Assembly (NCBI GenBank): GCA_964552945.1
Contig: CAZKIP010000006.1
Coordinates: forward strand, 1 to 64,000
Direction of reading: 5' to 3'
Source: CAZEAB01 sp964552945
GTDB lineage: Archaea > Nanobdellota > Nanobdellia > Woesearchaeales > GW2011-AR9
DNA length: 64,000 nucleotides
Shown here: one piece after another, positions 23,084-32,694 of the stretch
How positions within the stretch are numbered: position 1 is the stretch's first letter
Layout: each line of letters opens with the position of its first letter
Translations under genes and position numbers: made by a program
The notes under the pieces: model-generated
What the model saw: the letters and a program-made list of their open reading frames with translations, nothing else
Told to the model about the DNA's origin: nothing
Databases searched by the model: none

Positions 23084-24860
23084 ATGAAAAAGGGAATTCT
23101 CTGGTGTCTTACTTTCTTAATATTACTCTTTAGTTCATTGGCCGCTGAAGAGATTTACCACCTTAAATTACTAGCGGTACAAGATGACGGGGTAAAATTT
23201 AGTGGCAGTGATGCAGATCTTTATCTTGAATTAAAAGAAGGAACGGGAAGAGTTTTCTTAGACACCTTTCCANNNNNNNNNNGACACCCAAATTTCAACT
23301 AGGTTTGCCAAAGAAATTGCTTGTAAACATTTTAAATTAGATTGTAAAAATCACGATTTTATTTATACAATTAAATCAAATTCCAATATTGTTGGAGGAC
23401 CAAGTGCAGGAGCAGCCATTTCTGCCCTGACAACTATTGCCATCTTAAATTTAAATTATGATAAAGATGTCACCATTACAGGCACAATAAATTCAGGAGG
23501 ACTAATTGGTCCGGTTGGAGGAGTGAAGGAAAAGTTAGAAGCCGCCTCAGACATAAAATTAAAAAAAGTTTTAATTGCTAAAGGAACCGGAAATCCTTCA
23601 CCAATATTAAACTCTTCTAACAGCACGAATGAAACATTAAATTTAGTTTCATATGGAAAAGAAAATCTCAGTTTAGAGGTTGTGGAAGTTATAGATTTAG
23701 ATGAAGTATTATTTCATTTGACTGGAAAAGATTTGAATCATCGAAACAATTCATTCATCATTAATCCCCAATATAACAAAATCATGCAAAGTCTACAAAC
23801 TGTTCTTTGTGATAGGACAGAACAATTAGAAAAAGAATTAAAAATCAAAGGTAAAAATTTTACAGAAGAAATCAAGGCCAATAAAGGAAAAGCATTAAAC
23901 GCAACTAGGAATGAAGATTATTATTCTGGAGCTAGTTATTGTTTTGGTAACAACATTAAAGTAAAAAGCCAATACTACAAAGAGCAAAAACCTTCTGTAA
24001 CCCAATTTGCCGTTTTATTCAAAAATTTAAAAACAAAGACCACAGCTTTAGAAAGAAGGGTTGATTTAGAAAAAATTGAAACCATCTCTGACTTACAAAC
24101 AATGATGGTAGTTAAGGAAAGGATTAACAACATCAAAGAACAATTAGAAAAAGAAAACTCTACAGATATAAACGAGCTTGCAAATCTCTTGGGTTATTCT
24201 GAAGAGAGATTTTATTCTGCTCTATCATGGATGCAATTCTTTTCAATGGAAGGAAAGAAATATCAAATGGATAAAGATTCTTTGAAAAATTCCTGTTTAC
24301 AAAAAATTGCTGAAAGTGAAGAAAGACATCAATATGCCAGTATTTATCTAGGATCAAGCTATTTAAAAAATATTAAAAGAAAAATTGCCTCTTCTAGAAT
24401 CGCTCTTGAAAATAATGAAACTGCTCTCTGTTTAATTCTTGCTTCTCAGGCAAAGGCCGATGCCAATGCCATTTTAAGCACTCTCGGTTTGCAAGAAGAA
24501 GCTCTTCTTGAATACATAAAGGGAAAGAGCAAGGCAGCTGAAAGAATAATTTTTGAAAATTCTGCAGAAGGTATTTTTCCAATATTAGGATATTCTTACT
24601 ATCAATACGCTAACTCATTGAAAGAACAGGAGAAATACACTTCCTTAGTGTATTTAGAATATGCCTTAGAAATGAGTGAATTAAGCATTTATTTTCCTGA
24701 AGAGGAGGATTTATATTCATTTTATAGATCAATTAGATTCAACAAAAATGTACTTTATTTCTCTCAAGGGTTTATTTTTGGAGTTCTATTAACATTACTT
24801 CTAATAACTTTAAGAAAGGTTAGAAAATCTCTAAAAGAGAAAAAAGAGAATAATTATTAA
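23084..24860 (+). CDS. membrane-bound Lon-like serine protease, interrupted by an assembly gap
   Basis: A signal-like N-terminus is followed by a Lon (S16-type) protease domain. The nucleophile is in GGPSAGAA (Ser codon 23403-23405) and the general-base lysine in VGGVKEKL (23526-23528). A long helical region comes next, then a C-terminal membrane helix (FIFGVLLTLLLITL). No ATPase domain is present. This fits the predicted archaeal serine proteases of the COG1750 kind. The ten Ns at 23273-23282 break the frame: the part before ends ...LDTFP and the part after continues DTQISTRFAKEIAC. The true gap must be a multiple of three. An ATTTAAAC box near 23050 is the likely promoter. Confidence 0.82.
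23273..23282. other. assembly gap of ten N
   Basis: This is a placeholder-length N run inside the protease gene. GACACC occurs on both sides (about 23261 and 23283), as expected where two contig ends were joined. The ten-base length shifts the frame, so it is not the true spacing. Confidence 0.95.
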
Positions 24861-24910
24861 CCTATACTTAAGTGTAATTAATAATCATTTTTAGAATTTA
24901 GGAATATAAA

Positions 24911-24943
24911 CCCCTAGCAAACTGCCGAAACAGTTTGCTGGGG
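24911..24943 (+). promoter_or_regulatory. strong hairpin just before a ribosome site
   Basis: CCCC-T-AGCAAACTG pairs with CAGTTTGCT-GGGG around CCGAAA, giving 13 pairs with one bulged T. It ends five bases before AGAGGTGA. GAATATAAAC at 24902-24911 could be a TATA box. A translational or termination role is inferred. Confidence 0.45.
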
Positions 24944-24958
24944 AAAAAGAGGTGATAG

Positions 24959-25018
24959 ATGTTTAAACTACAGAAAAGTTGTTCATATTTAAACCTTTCG
25001 GTCGTTTTAGTATTCTAA
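24959..25018 (+). CDS. possible 19-residue leader peptide
   Basis: ATG at 24959 follows AAGAGGTGATAG with ideal spacing and opens a 19-codon frame (MFKLQKSCSYLNLSVVLVF) ending at TAA 25016-25018. The strong ribosome site and preceding hairpin are the only support; the peptide resembles nothing known to me. It precedes the membrane regulator gene at 25120, which has its own TATA box. Confidence 0.3.
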   Translation: MFKLQKSCSYLNLSVVLVF

Positions 25019-25119
25019 AGTAGTAAATCCATAAAATTTATAAAGGGCCTTTAAAAAGGCAACATCAGGAATTCTAAGATACGATATTTTTTTATATGAT
25101 ACTTTAATTTATAACTAAA

Positions 25120-25848
25120 ATGAGCCTAAATAAGAAATTTGTCCTGATGACAATTATATTAGCAACCTCCTTAATTTTTCTAAATTCAGCTCTAGCTGCA
25201 ACCATACAGGGAGCAATTTATAGTACGAATTTGGATGTTGAGAAAGATGTTCTAGTAATGATTGATACAACTCCTTCACAAAAATATTTAGCAAAAGATG
25301 GAACTTATTCCTTCCAGGTATCTCCTGGAAAATATGTTTTAACAGCAAAGAAGGGACTTACAGAAGTTTCTGAAGAAGTTGAAGTAATCAAAGAAGGAGA
25401 GTTCATTTATGATCTTTTTATGATGTCAAGTTTAACTGAAGAAGACGAGATATGGAAAAGTACAGAGGAGGACTATTTTGGTTCAGTAGAAGAAAAAAGC
25501 ACCCTTGCTTACTGGGTTGCAGGATTTGTTTTTCTTCTTGCCATGGCCAGAATAATTTACTATCGAAAAAAATATGGACCAATAAAAAAGTTTAGAAAAA
25601 AAATAAAAGAAGAGAGTAAGAAAACAATTTATCAACATAAAGCTGAGCTTGCTCAAGAGCCAGATTCTGCAGACAAAGCTTTAGAAATAATAAAAAAGCA
25701 TGATGGAAGAATTTCTCAGAAAAAGCTTAGGAAAGAGATGTTATATCTCTCTGAAGCAAAAGTAAGTTTGATTTTGACAGAACTTGAGCATAAAGGATTA
25801 ATTGAGAAAGTTAAGAAAGGAAGAGGGAATGTTATTCTACTCAAATAA
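25120..25848 (+). CDS. membrane-bound winged-helix regulator with extracellular beta-sandwich
   Basis: A signal peptide or first helix (about 6-27) is followed by a carboxypeptidase-regulatory-like beta-sandwich (about 28-95). One transmembrane helix lies near 129-147, then a basic linker. The C-terminal winged helix (about 180-242) has ISQKKLRKEMLYLSEAKVSLILTELEHKG split as helix-turn-helix plus wing RGNV. This architecture is typical of archaeal transmembrane transcription factors that link an outside signal to transcription. TTTTTTATATGATA, ending about 25 bases upstream, supports the ATG at 25120. Confidence 0.82.
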   Translation: MSLNKKFVLMTIILATSLIFLNSALAATIQGAIYSTNLDVEKDVLVMIDTTPSQKYLAKDGTYSFQVSPGKYVLTAKKGLTEVSEEVEVIKEGEFIYDLFMMSSLTEEDEIWKSTEEDYFGSVEEKSTLAYWVAGFVFLLAMARIIYYRKKYGPIKKFRKKIKEESKKTIYQHKAELAQEPDSADKALEIIKKHDGRISQKKLRKEMLYLSEAKVSLILTELEHKGLIEKVKKGRGNVILLK

Positions 25849-25959
25849 TTGTAAACCATCCTAAAAAACATCTAAAATATTCATTTACAACTCTATATCA
25901 GAAAAATTACTGGTAATTCATCAAAACTCTTTTAAATGCAGTTGAATTTGTCTTTTCTC

Positions 25960-28900
25960 ATGAAGTTTGATTCCTATAATCATAAAGAACTTGAGCCTGG
26001 TATTATTAAGTTTTGGCAAGAAAACAAAATAGTTGATAAACTGCGTAACAAAAACAAAAATGGTAAAAAATTCAATTTCTTAGATGGACCTCCTTACACT
26101 TCTGGAAAATTTCATTTAGCACATGCTTGGAATTATGCCCTTAAAGATCTTTCCTTACGATATAAAAGGATGCATGGATTTAATGTGTGGGATAGGAATG
26201 GGTTCGACGTTCATGGATTACCAACCGAACATAAAGTAATGGACAAATACAATCTAAAAACTAAAGAAGATATTGAAAAGTTTGGCGTCGACAAATTTGT
26301 AAAGGAATGTCAAAAATTTTGTTTAGAGATGGCAGATGTGATGACTAAGGATTTGGTCAGAATGGGAGTAACCTTTGATTTATCTGACCCTTACATGGCT
26401 TTGAAAACAGAATTCATGGAAGGAGAATGGGATTTAATTAAAAAAGCTTACCAAAAAAAGAAGTTGTATTACGGGGAGAAGGTTCTTACTTGGTGTCAGC
26501 ATTGTGAAACTGCCGTTGCTAAACATGAATGCGAATATAAAAATGTTAACGAACCTTCCATTTTTGTAAAGTTCCCTATAAAAGGAAAAAAAGACGAGTA
26601 CTTGATTATCTGGACCACCACTCCTTGGACAATTCCTTTCAACCTAGCAATTATGGTCAACCCAAAACTTGATTATGTTAAAGTTGATGTTGAAGGAGAG
26701 AAATGGATTCTAGCCAAAGCTTTAGTGGGAGTTGTAGTTCAAGCGGTTGTTGGTAAAAAAATGAAAGTTTTGAAAGAGTTTAAAGGAAAAAAACTTGAAG
26801 GAACTGCTTACAACCATCCTTTTGACAAATTCATTCCAAAATATGCAGAATTAAAAAAAGATTATCCAAATGTTCATACAGTTATTTTAAGTGAAGAGTA
26901 TGTAGACACCTCAGCTGGAACCGGTTTAGTTCATTCAGCTCCTGGATGTGGTCCCGAAGACCATGAAGCTTGTAAACCCTATAAAATCCCTCCCTTTAAC
27001 AATTTGGCTGAAGATGGATTCTTTCCAAAAAACATGGGGGTCTTTAGTGGACTTAGAGCAAAAGTTGATGACAAAAAATTCATTCAAGTAATGAAAGATG
27101 AAGAAGTGCTTCTAGCCCAAACAAATGTTGAACACGAATATCCTCACTGCTGGAGATGTAAAAATCCCATCATATTTAGGATTACTTTTCAATGGTTCTT
27201 CAAAGTTGAAGAAATTAAAGAGAAAATTCTCAAAGGAAACAAAAAAGTTCACTGGGTTCCTGACACCTCTCTTCATGCCTACGAATCGTGGGTAAAAAAT
27301 TTGAGAGATAACTCGATTTCACGTCAAAGATATTGGGGAACTCCTTTACCTATTTGGAAATGTAAAAAATGCGAAGAAGTTAAAATTGTTAATTCAAGAA
27401 AAGAAATAGAAAAAGAAGGAGGGATACCTCCAGAGAATTTACATATCCCTTGGATTGATAAAGTTAAGCTAGATTGTAAATGTGGTAGTAAGATGGATAG
27501 AGTTTCGGACGTTATTGATGTCTGGGTCGATGCTGGAACTGCAAGTTGGAACTGCCTTAATAATGATCCAAAAAAGATGAAAGAATGGTATCCTGCTGAT
27601 TTAATTCTAGAAGCTAAAGAACAAACAAGATTATGGTTCAGTATGTTATCCATTTGTTCTTATCTCTATCTCGACAAAAACGCATTCAAAAATGTCTATG
27701 TTTACGGAATGCTTAATGACATAGAGGGTAAGAAGATGAGTAAAAGTATTGGAAATATCATTTCCCCCTATGAATTAATTGACAAACACGGAGTTGACGT
27801 ACTTAGATTTTACATGTGTCAAAATAATGCGGGTCAGGACATCAATTTTAGTTGGGACGAATGTAAAGTTAAACATCGACAATTAAACATTCTTTGGAAC
27901 GTTCAAAAATTGTTGATAAACCTATCTAAAGAAAACAACTTAAACCCTTTCAAAATTGAAGAGAAAGAAGTAAAAAGTAACTTTAAAGAAGAAGAAAAAT
28001 ATATCCTTTCAAAATTAAATAGTACCATCGAAAAAACAACAAATTTATTTGAAAAGTATCAAATAGATGAAGCAATTCTACCTCTACAAGAACTATTTTT
28101 AGAACTTTCTAGAACTTACATCCAAATGATTAGGGATAAAAGTTCTCTAGGGTCTGAGAAAGAGAAGAAAGTATGTGTTTACGTGATAGGCAAGGTGTTT
28201 TTTGATTTGCTAAAAATGATGAGTATTGTTACTCCTTTCATTTCTGAAGCCATCTATTTGAATTTGCAAGAAGAATTTAAACTTTCTGAGAAAAGTATTA
28301 GCCATTTTTCCTGGCCTAAAGGAGACAAGAAAAAGATTGATACTAAGTTAGAAAAAGAAGTAGAAATTGCACGACAAATAATCACCGCAAGTTCGGCAGC
28401 CAGGGAAAAATCCTCGCTGGGATTAAGGTGGCCAATTAAAGAAATAATCATTGCTAAAGCAGATAAAGAAATTTCTTCAGCAGTAAAAAAATTAAGTGGA
28501 ATTATAAAAAATCAGGTTAATTGTAAAGATATCAAGTTTGTAGACAATTTGAAAGGAATTTCTCACAAAATTAGACCAGATTATGCTAAAATAGGTCCTG
28601 TTTATGGGAACATTTTACCACAGATAATTGCTAAAATAAATAAAGAAGATCCAAAGAAAATAATGAAGTCTTTAGAAAAAGGGAGTTATGATTTCAAAGT
28701 TGAAAAGAAAGAAGTAAATATTACCAAAGAGATGTTATTTATTGAAGAAGAAGTTCCTAAACCTTACTTCATGTCCTCTTGGAAAGGTCTCTCAATATAT
28801 GTTAATGCTGAAAGAACTAAAGAATTGGAAGCCGAAGGTTATAGTAGAGAAGTCATGAGACATTTACAATCTTCAAGAAAGAAAGCTGGATTACAAAAAA

Positions 28901-29094
28901 CAGATTTTATTTTTCTAACTTTAACTGCAAGTGAAGAAATGAAAGACAAATTGCTAATGTTTGAAAAAGAAATTAAAGATAAAGTTGGAGCTCAAGAAAT
29001 GACGATTGTTTCTACAAAAACTCCTAAACAGCAGTTCCAAGAAGAATTCAAAGTAAAGAAAGAAAGTTTTATTGCAACTTTTAGTAAAGTTTGA
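25960..29094 (+). CDS. ileS: isoleucyl-tRNA synthetase
   Basis: This class I enzyme of about 1044 residues carries the HIGH-type signature as FHLAHAWN (about 52-58) and KMSKS near 591-596. Between them is the editing domain with WTTTPWTIPFNLA. Zinc-type cysteine pairs are present (CKKCEEV and CKCGS). The anticodon-binding and C-terminal domains are of archaeal/eukaryotic type. The ATG at 25960 is preferred over 25936 because TTTTAAAT at 25929-25936 is placed as a TATA box for leaderless transcription, and homologous sequence begins near MKFDSYNHKELE. Confidence 0.96.
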   Translation: MKFDSYNHKELEPGIIKFWQENKIVDKLRNKNKNGKKFNFLDGPPYTSGKFHLAHAWNYALKDLSLRYKRMHGFNVWDRNGFDVHGLPTEHKVMDKYNLKTKEDIEKFGVDKFVKECQKFCLEMADVMTKDLVRMGVTFDLSDPYMALKTEFMEGEWDLIKKAYQKKKLYYGEKVLTWCQHCETAVAKHECEYKNVNEPSIFVKFPIKGKKDEYLIIWTTTPWTIPFNLAIMVNPKLDYVKVDVEGEKWILAKALVGVVVQAVVGKKMKVLKEFKGKKLEGTAYNHPFDKFIPKYAELKKDYPNVHTVILSEEYVDTSAGTGLVHSAPGCGPEDHEACKPYKIPPFNNLAEDGFFPKNMGVFSGLRAKVDDKKFIQVMKDEEVLLAQTNVEHEYPHCWRCKNPIIFRITFQWFFKVEEIKEKILKGNKKVHWVPDTSLHAYESWVKNLRDNSISRQRYWGTPLPIWKCKKCEEVKIVNSRKEIEKEGGIPPENLHIPWIDKVKLDCKCGSKMDRVSDVIDVWVDAGTASWNCLNNDPKKMKEWYPADLILEAKEQTRLWFSMLSICSYLYLDKNAFKNVYVYGMLNDIEGKKMSKSIGNIISPYELIDKHGVDVLRFYMCQNNAGQDINFSWDECKVKHRQLNILWNVQKLLINLSKENNLNPFKIEEKEVKSNFKEEEKYILSKLNSTIEKTTNLFEKYQIDEAILPLQELFLELSRTYIQMIRDKSSLGSEKEKKVCVYVIGKVFFDLLKMMSIVTPFISEAIYLNLQEEFKLSEKSISHFSWPKGDKKKIDTKLEKEVEIARQIITASSAAREKSSLGLRWPIKEIIIAKADKEISSAVKKLSGIIKNQVNCKDIKFVDNLKGISHKIRPDYAKIGPVYGNILPQIIAKINKEDPKKIMKSLEKGSYDFKVEKKEVNITKEMLFIEEEVPKPYFMSSWKGLSIYVNAERTKELEAEGYSREVMRHLQSSRKKAGLQKTDFIFLTLTASEEMKDKLLMFEKEIKDKVGAQEMTIVSTKTPKQQFQEEFKVKKESFIATFSKV

Positions 29095-29131
29095 AGTTTA
29101 TTCTCAGTGATATTTAATTGTCAATAAGAAA

Positions 29132-29140
29132 TATTTATAT
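29132..29140 (+). promoter_or_regulatory. TATA box of the 29166 gene
   Basis: TATTTATAT ends 26 bases before the ATG at 29166. It supports that start over the longer reading from 29118. Confidence 0.5.
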
Positions 29141-29165
29141 AGCCAAAAATATTGGTAAAACTAAA

Positions 29166-29690
29166 ATGGAAGTTTCTAAGATGGTCTTGCGGTACAATGG
29201 TTTGTTTGATTTTGATGGATTGTACGCCGCAATCATTGATTGGGCTAAAAATTATGGTTACTTCTGGAATGAAACTGTCTATAAACATAAAGTTCCTTCA
29301 CCGGCTGGAGCTGAACAAGAATTTCTATGGGTTTTGAAAAAGAATGTTACAGATTATATTGGTTATGAGATTTCCATGATAGTTCACATGTACGATTTTA
29401 CAGAAGTTCACGTTGACATGGGAAATAGAAAAAAAACTCTCGCTAATGCCCGCTTATACATCATTTTTACTGGAAATTTAAAATTGGATTGGCAAAAGAA
29501 ATTGTCAGGGAGTCGTTTTTTCAGTAAACTCGGAGAATGGTATAAAGGAATAATTATGAAGAAAGAGCTTGGCTCAGTTCATGCAGATAACCTTCATTAC
29601 AGAATATTAAACTTACATTCTTTAGTTAAACAATATTTCGATATGCAAACTAAGAAATATGAATATAAAGGTTATTTGAAAGAAAATTGA
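29166..29690 (+). CDS. hypothetical protein, about 174 residues
   Basis: This is a soluble alpha/beta protein rich in aromatic residues (YNGLFDFDGLYAAIIDW near the start, then YIGYEISMIVHMYDFTEV). I recognise a DPANN-type conserved protein in outline but know of no function. It is compact, has no cysteines and no signal peptide. It follows ileS on the same strand but has its own TATA box. Confidence 0.6.
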   Translation: MEVSKMVLRYNGLFDFDGLYAAIIDWAKNYGYFWNETVYKHKVPSPAGAEQEFLWVLKKNVTDYIGYEISMIVHMYDFTEVHVDMGNRKKTLANARLYIIFTGNLKLDWQKKLSGSRFFSKLGEWYKGIIMKKELGSVHADNLHYRILNLHSLVKQYFDMQTKKYEYKGYLKEN

Positions 29691-29760
29691 CTTCAAATTA
29701 AATTTTATTTTTGTATATTAATTTTTTATAATATTATTAAGTTAATGATTATGAATATTA

Positions 29761-31200
29761 TCAATAACTTTTACCAAAATAGAACCAGCTTTTTGCTTTA
29801 TGTTTGCAAGCAAAACAATTTCCAGTAGCCTTTTTTCCTGGAGAATTTAAAGATTTAGCTCCGGTTTTCTCTTTGAAAGATTCTTCACAATCTCCTTCGC
29901 CACACCAAGGAGCAAAAATAATTTTATCCTTTTTGATAGCTTTCCCGGCTTCTTTTAGAGAATTTACTTCTACGATTGATTCCTTAAGGTAATTCTTAGC
30001 TTTCTTTAACATATCTTTTTGAATCACATCTAACAAAGAGGGCACTTTCTTTGAAATTTCATTTAAAGAAATTGCTTTTTTATCTCCAGTATCTCTCCTT
30101 ACTATCACCGCTTGAGACTTTTCAACATCTTTTGGTCCAATCTCAATCCTTACTGGAATACCTTTAAGTTCCCATTCATTGAACTTCCATCCAGGAGAAT
30201 AGCCATCCCTTTCATCTAAATAAGTGGAAACACCTAGCTTTTGAAGCTCTTGTAACAAATTCCTAGCTTCTTTGAGAACTTTCTTCTTCGTATTATCAAA
30301 TATAATAGGTACAATAACGGCTTGAGTCGGAGCTATTTTAGGTGGAAGAACCAATCCTTTATCATCGGAATGAACTCCAAAAAGTACCCCCAACATTCTA
30401 GTGGTTATAGCAAAAGTATTTTGCCAAACATAATCCTTCTCACCTTTTTTGTTGGTAAAAGTTATGTCAAAAACTTTAGAAAAATTTTGTCCATCATGAT
30501 GAAAGTCTGGACCTTGGATTGCTTTTCCATTTGGCATTAAAAATTCCATTGAAACAGTGTAAAGAGCACCGGCAAATTTTTCTTTGTCAGATTTTTTTCC
30601 AATCAAAGAAGGAAGAGCCATATAATTCTCACAAACATTATTGTAAATATCAATGATAGGTTTTCTCTCTGATTCCGCTTCTTTTTGAGTCGCCCAACAG
30701 GTATGTCCTTCATTCCAAAGAAATTCCCTACCTCTTAGAAAAGGAGTAGGATGTTTAAATTCCCATCTAACAACGTTACACCACTGATTATATCTTAAAG
30801 GAAGATCATTGTGGGAACGAATCCATTTTGAGTAAGAATCATACATGATTGTCTCTGAAGTAGGCCTAATCGCAAGCTTTTCACCAAGTTTGGTATGGCC
30901 ACCATGAGTTACCCATGCTACTTCCGGAGAAAAATGTTCAATGTGATCTTCCTCTTTTTGAAGTAAACTTTCGGGAATGAATAAAGGAAAATAAGCATTT
31001 TGAATTCCTATTTTTTTAAAATCTGCATCTACAACATTTACTATTTTCTCCCAAATTGCGTAAGAACTTGGTTTATAGACAATACAACCAGAAACTGCTG
31101 AATAATCAGCCAAATCCGATTTTTGGATAACTTGAGTGTACCAATCGGAGAAATTTTCCGCTTTTTTTACAGTGATTCCTTTTTGATCCTTTTTTGACAT
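29761..31200 (-). CDS. proS: prolyl-tRNA synthetase, archaeal/eukaryotic type
   Basis: The 479-residue class II synthetase has motif 2 (RWEFKHPTPFLRGREFLWNEGH region, about 142-163), motif 3 (GVLFGVHSDDKGLVLPPKIAP) and the anticodon-binding domain (about 290-390). The C-terminal zinc-binding extension has four cysteines (APWCGEGDC and NCFACKH). It lacks the large editing insertion of bacterial enzymes, as expected for this branch. A TATA box at 31221-31231 lies 21-31 bases upstream of the ATG. Confidence 0.96.
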   Translation of the reverse strand: MSKKDQKGITVKKAENFSDWYTQVIQKSDLADYSAVSGCIVYKPSSYAIWEKIVNVVDADFKKIGIQNAYFPLFIPESLLQKEEDHIEHFSPEVAWVTHGGHTKLGEKLAIRPTSETIMYDSYSKWIRSHNDLPLRYNQWCNVVRWEFKHPTPFLRGREFLWNEGHTCWATQKEAESERKPIIDIYNNVCENYMALPSLIGKKSDKEKFAGALYTVSMEFLMPNGKAIQGPDFHHDGQNFSKVFDITFTNKKGEKDYVWQNTFAITTRMLGVLFGVHSDDKGLVLPPKIAPTQAVIVPIIFDNTKKKVLKEARNLLQELQKLGVSTYLDERDGYSPGWKFNEWELKGIPVRIEIGPKDVEKSQAVIVRRDTGDKKAISLNEISKKVPSLLDVIQKDMLKKAKNYLKESIVEVNSLKEAGKAIKKDKIIFAPWCGEGDCEESFKEKTGAKSLNSPGKKATGNCFACKHKAKSWFYFGKSY

Positions 31201-31220
31201 TAAACTAAGGATTAAATGAG

Positions 31221-31231
31221 AATATATAAAG
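31221..31231 (-). promoter_or_regulatory. TATA box of proS
   Basis: AATATATAAAG on the plus strand (CTTTATATATT on the minus) is spaced for leaderless transcription from the ATG at 31200. Confidence 0.6.
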
Positions 31232-31296
31232 TTTTGGAATGATAATAGAGAAGAGAGATAGGAAATTATTTAACCTTCCACTAAAACAACCTCAAA

Positions 31297-31623
31297 ATGT
31301 TCTGTAAAACTTGTGGTACATTGCTTCAACCAAAGAAAACTCCCTATGGTAAGTGGATGAGCTGTCCAGAAGGACATCCTCAACCAGAATTGGTCCAGAA
31401 ATCTGAGCCAATTGTAATGGAAAATAGAAAAAAAGGACAGAAGATTGGGGTTTCAGATGGGGAAAACATCCTAGCCGTTCATGATCATATTTGTAAGAAA
31501 TGTGGATATAACAAATGTGAATTGATAGAAGTTCAAGCTTTTTATTCAGATGAAGATCAATTTCTTAGAATGAAATGTGGAAAATGTGGCCACACAGAAA
31601 GATTAGAAGGAAAATTAGGTTAA
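31297..31623 (+). CDS. tfs: transcription factor S (TFS/RPB9-like)
   Basis: The 108-residue protein has two zinc ribbons: MFCKTCGTLLQP at the N-terminus and CKKCGYNKCE / CGKCGHTE at the C-terminus. The acidic loop that enters the RNA polymerase active site reads FYSDEDQF, keeping the adjacent Asp-Glu needed to stimulate transcript cleavage. The N-terminal ribbon has only one clear Cys pair, with C28 in SCPEGH further along. It is divergent from proS. Confidence 0.9.
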   Translation: MFCKTCGTLLQPKKTPYGKWMSCPEGHPQPELVQKSEPIVMENRKKGQKIGVSDGENILAVHDHICKKCGYNKCELIEVQAFYSDEDQFLRMKCGKCGHTERLEGKLG

Positions 31624-31650
31624 AAAAATAAAGAAAAATAAAGAAAAAAA

Positions 31651-32532
31651 TTACTCTTCTTTCAAAGTTGGTAAAACATAAACGTTGGTAGACTCACCAC
31701 TCATTGGTTTACCTCTATTGTATCCAAAAGTAGAAACCAGCATCCCATTTAATTCACCATCTAAAGAAAGTTTAGCTATACTTCGTGCATCTCCAGGTAT
31801 ACCAGAAAATCTCTCATCTTTTTCAACTTTTCCAACTACACCCGTTGAATCATCAACTGAAGTTGCATATACTCCTGGACCACCTGGCATTCTTGCTTCA
31901 CCTGGGTGTGTTTTCGCCCAAGGGGCAACCATTAATAATCTATCTCCCAACTCACAAAGACCATACATGAAAGTTGAACCAATAGAACGTTGACCTTGTT
32001 GCTCCATCTTATCACCATCAACACTATATGTTCTAAGCGCCCAAGAATCGGCTCCTGCATCAATCTCGATAGTAGCAAGAAGGCCATTTTTTAAGAACAA
32101 AAAGTCTTCAATTCTCTCGCCAAGACTCTTTCTAAGAGGTGAAAGAACTCTTCCAGAAGAAAAGTCGTATTGACCAATCGCTTGAGCCCCATTTTGAATA
32201 TAAAATAGCTTACTACCATCTTCACTAAGCTGACCTGCTTGAGCCCGCCTATGTGTATGATCTGTAGAAGTACTTCCCCACAAACCAACATGCCTAGCAC
32301 CATCAAAAGCAGCACTTTTTTCATCAGCTAAAAATACGCTTTCTCCATCATCTGGAAAAACTAGTCCCGTTTCAGAATCATAAGAAACTGTTGCTACCCC
32401 AAATCCAGGGGTAAAATAATCAGCTGCCACCAACTTTAGTTTTCCATCAACTTCAGTTGTTTTCACACCAACAAAATGTCCGCCTGCTGATCTTGCAAAA
32501 AGCGGTTCTCCAAACTTCATATTATCATTCAT
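31651..32532 (-). CDS. hypothetical protein, possible beta-propeller
   Basis: The product has about 293 residues. Repeating short segments of the type DGxxLF/DGKLKL/DGELNG followed by hydrophobic strands suggest a beta-propeller-like fold, but blade boundaries are not clear. No signal peptide and no cysteine network are seen, so it is probably cytoplasmic. The ATG at 32532 follows GAGGTTTT and fits better than 32583. The family is not recognised. Confidence 0.6.
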   Translation of the reverse strand: MNDNMKFGEPLFARSAGGHFVGVKTTEVDGKLKLVAADYFTPGFGVATVSYDSETGLVFPDDGESVFLADEKSAAFDGARHVGLWGSTSTDHTHRRAQAGQLSEDGSKLFYIQNGAQAIGQYDFSSGRVLSPLRKSLGERIEDFLFLKNGLLATIEIDAGADSWALRTYSVDGDKMEQQGQRSIGSTFMYGLCELGDRLLMVAPWAKTHPGEARMPGGPGVYATSVDDSTGVVGKVEKDERFSGIPGDARSIAKLSLDGELNGMLVSTFGYNRGKPMSGESTNVYVLPTLKEE

Positions 32533-32603
32533 AGTTAAAACCTCAATGAAAGAAATTGTTGTGCTATTTAAAAAGATTATCAAACATAAAAAAAAGAAAA
32601 AAA

Positions 32604-32662
32604 ATCTTGCCCAATTGGTCTGCTACAGGGGGTGGTGTATTAGAACAAGGGATGGGCAAGAT
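32604..32662 (-). terminator. inverted repeat with T-tract after ftsZ
   Basis: ATCTTGCCCA and TGGGCAAGAT (10 bp) flank a 39-base interior. On the minus strand the stem is followed by runs of eight and eight T, which fits a terminator for ftsZ. The plus-strand reading would start about 30 bases beyond a TATA-like CTATTTAAAAAG (32564-32575), so a small plus-strand RNA is the alternative. Confidence 0.45.
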
Positions 32663-32694
32663 CTTTGGGAAAAATCTTAATTCCAAACCAGTCT

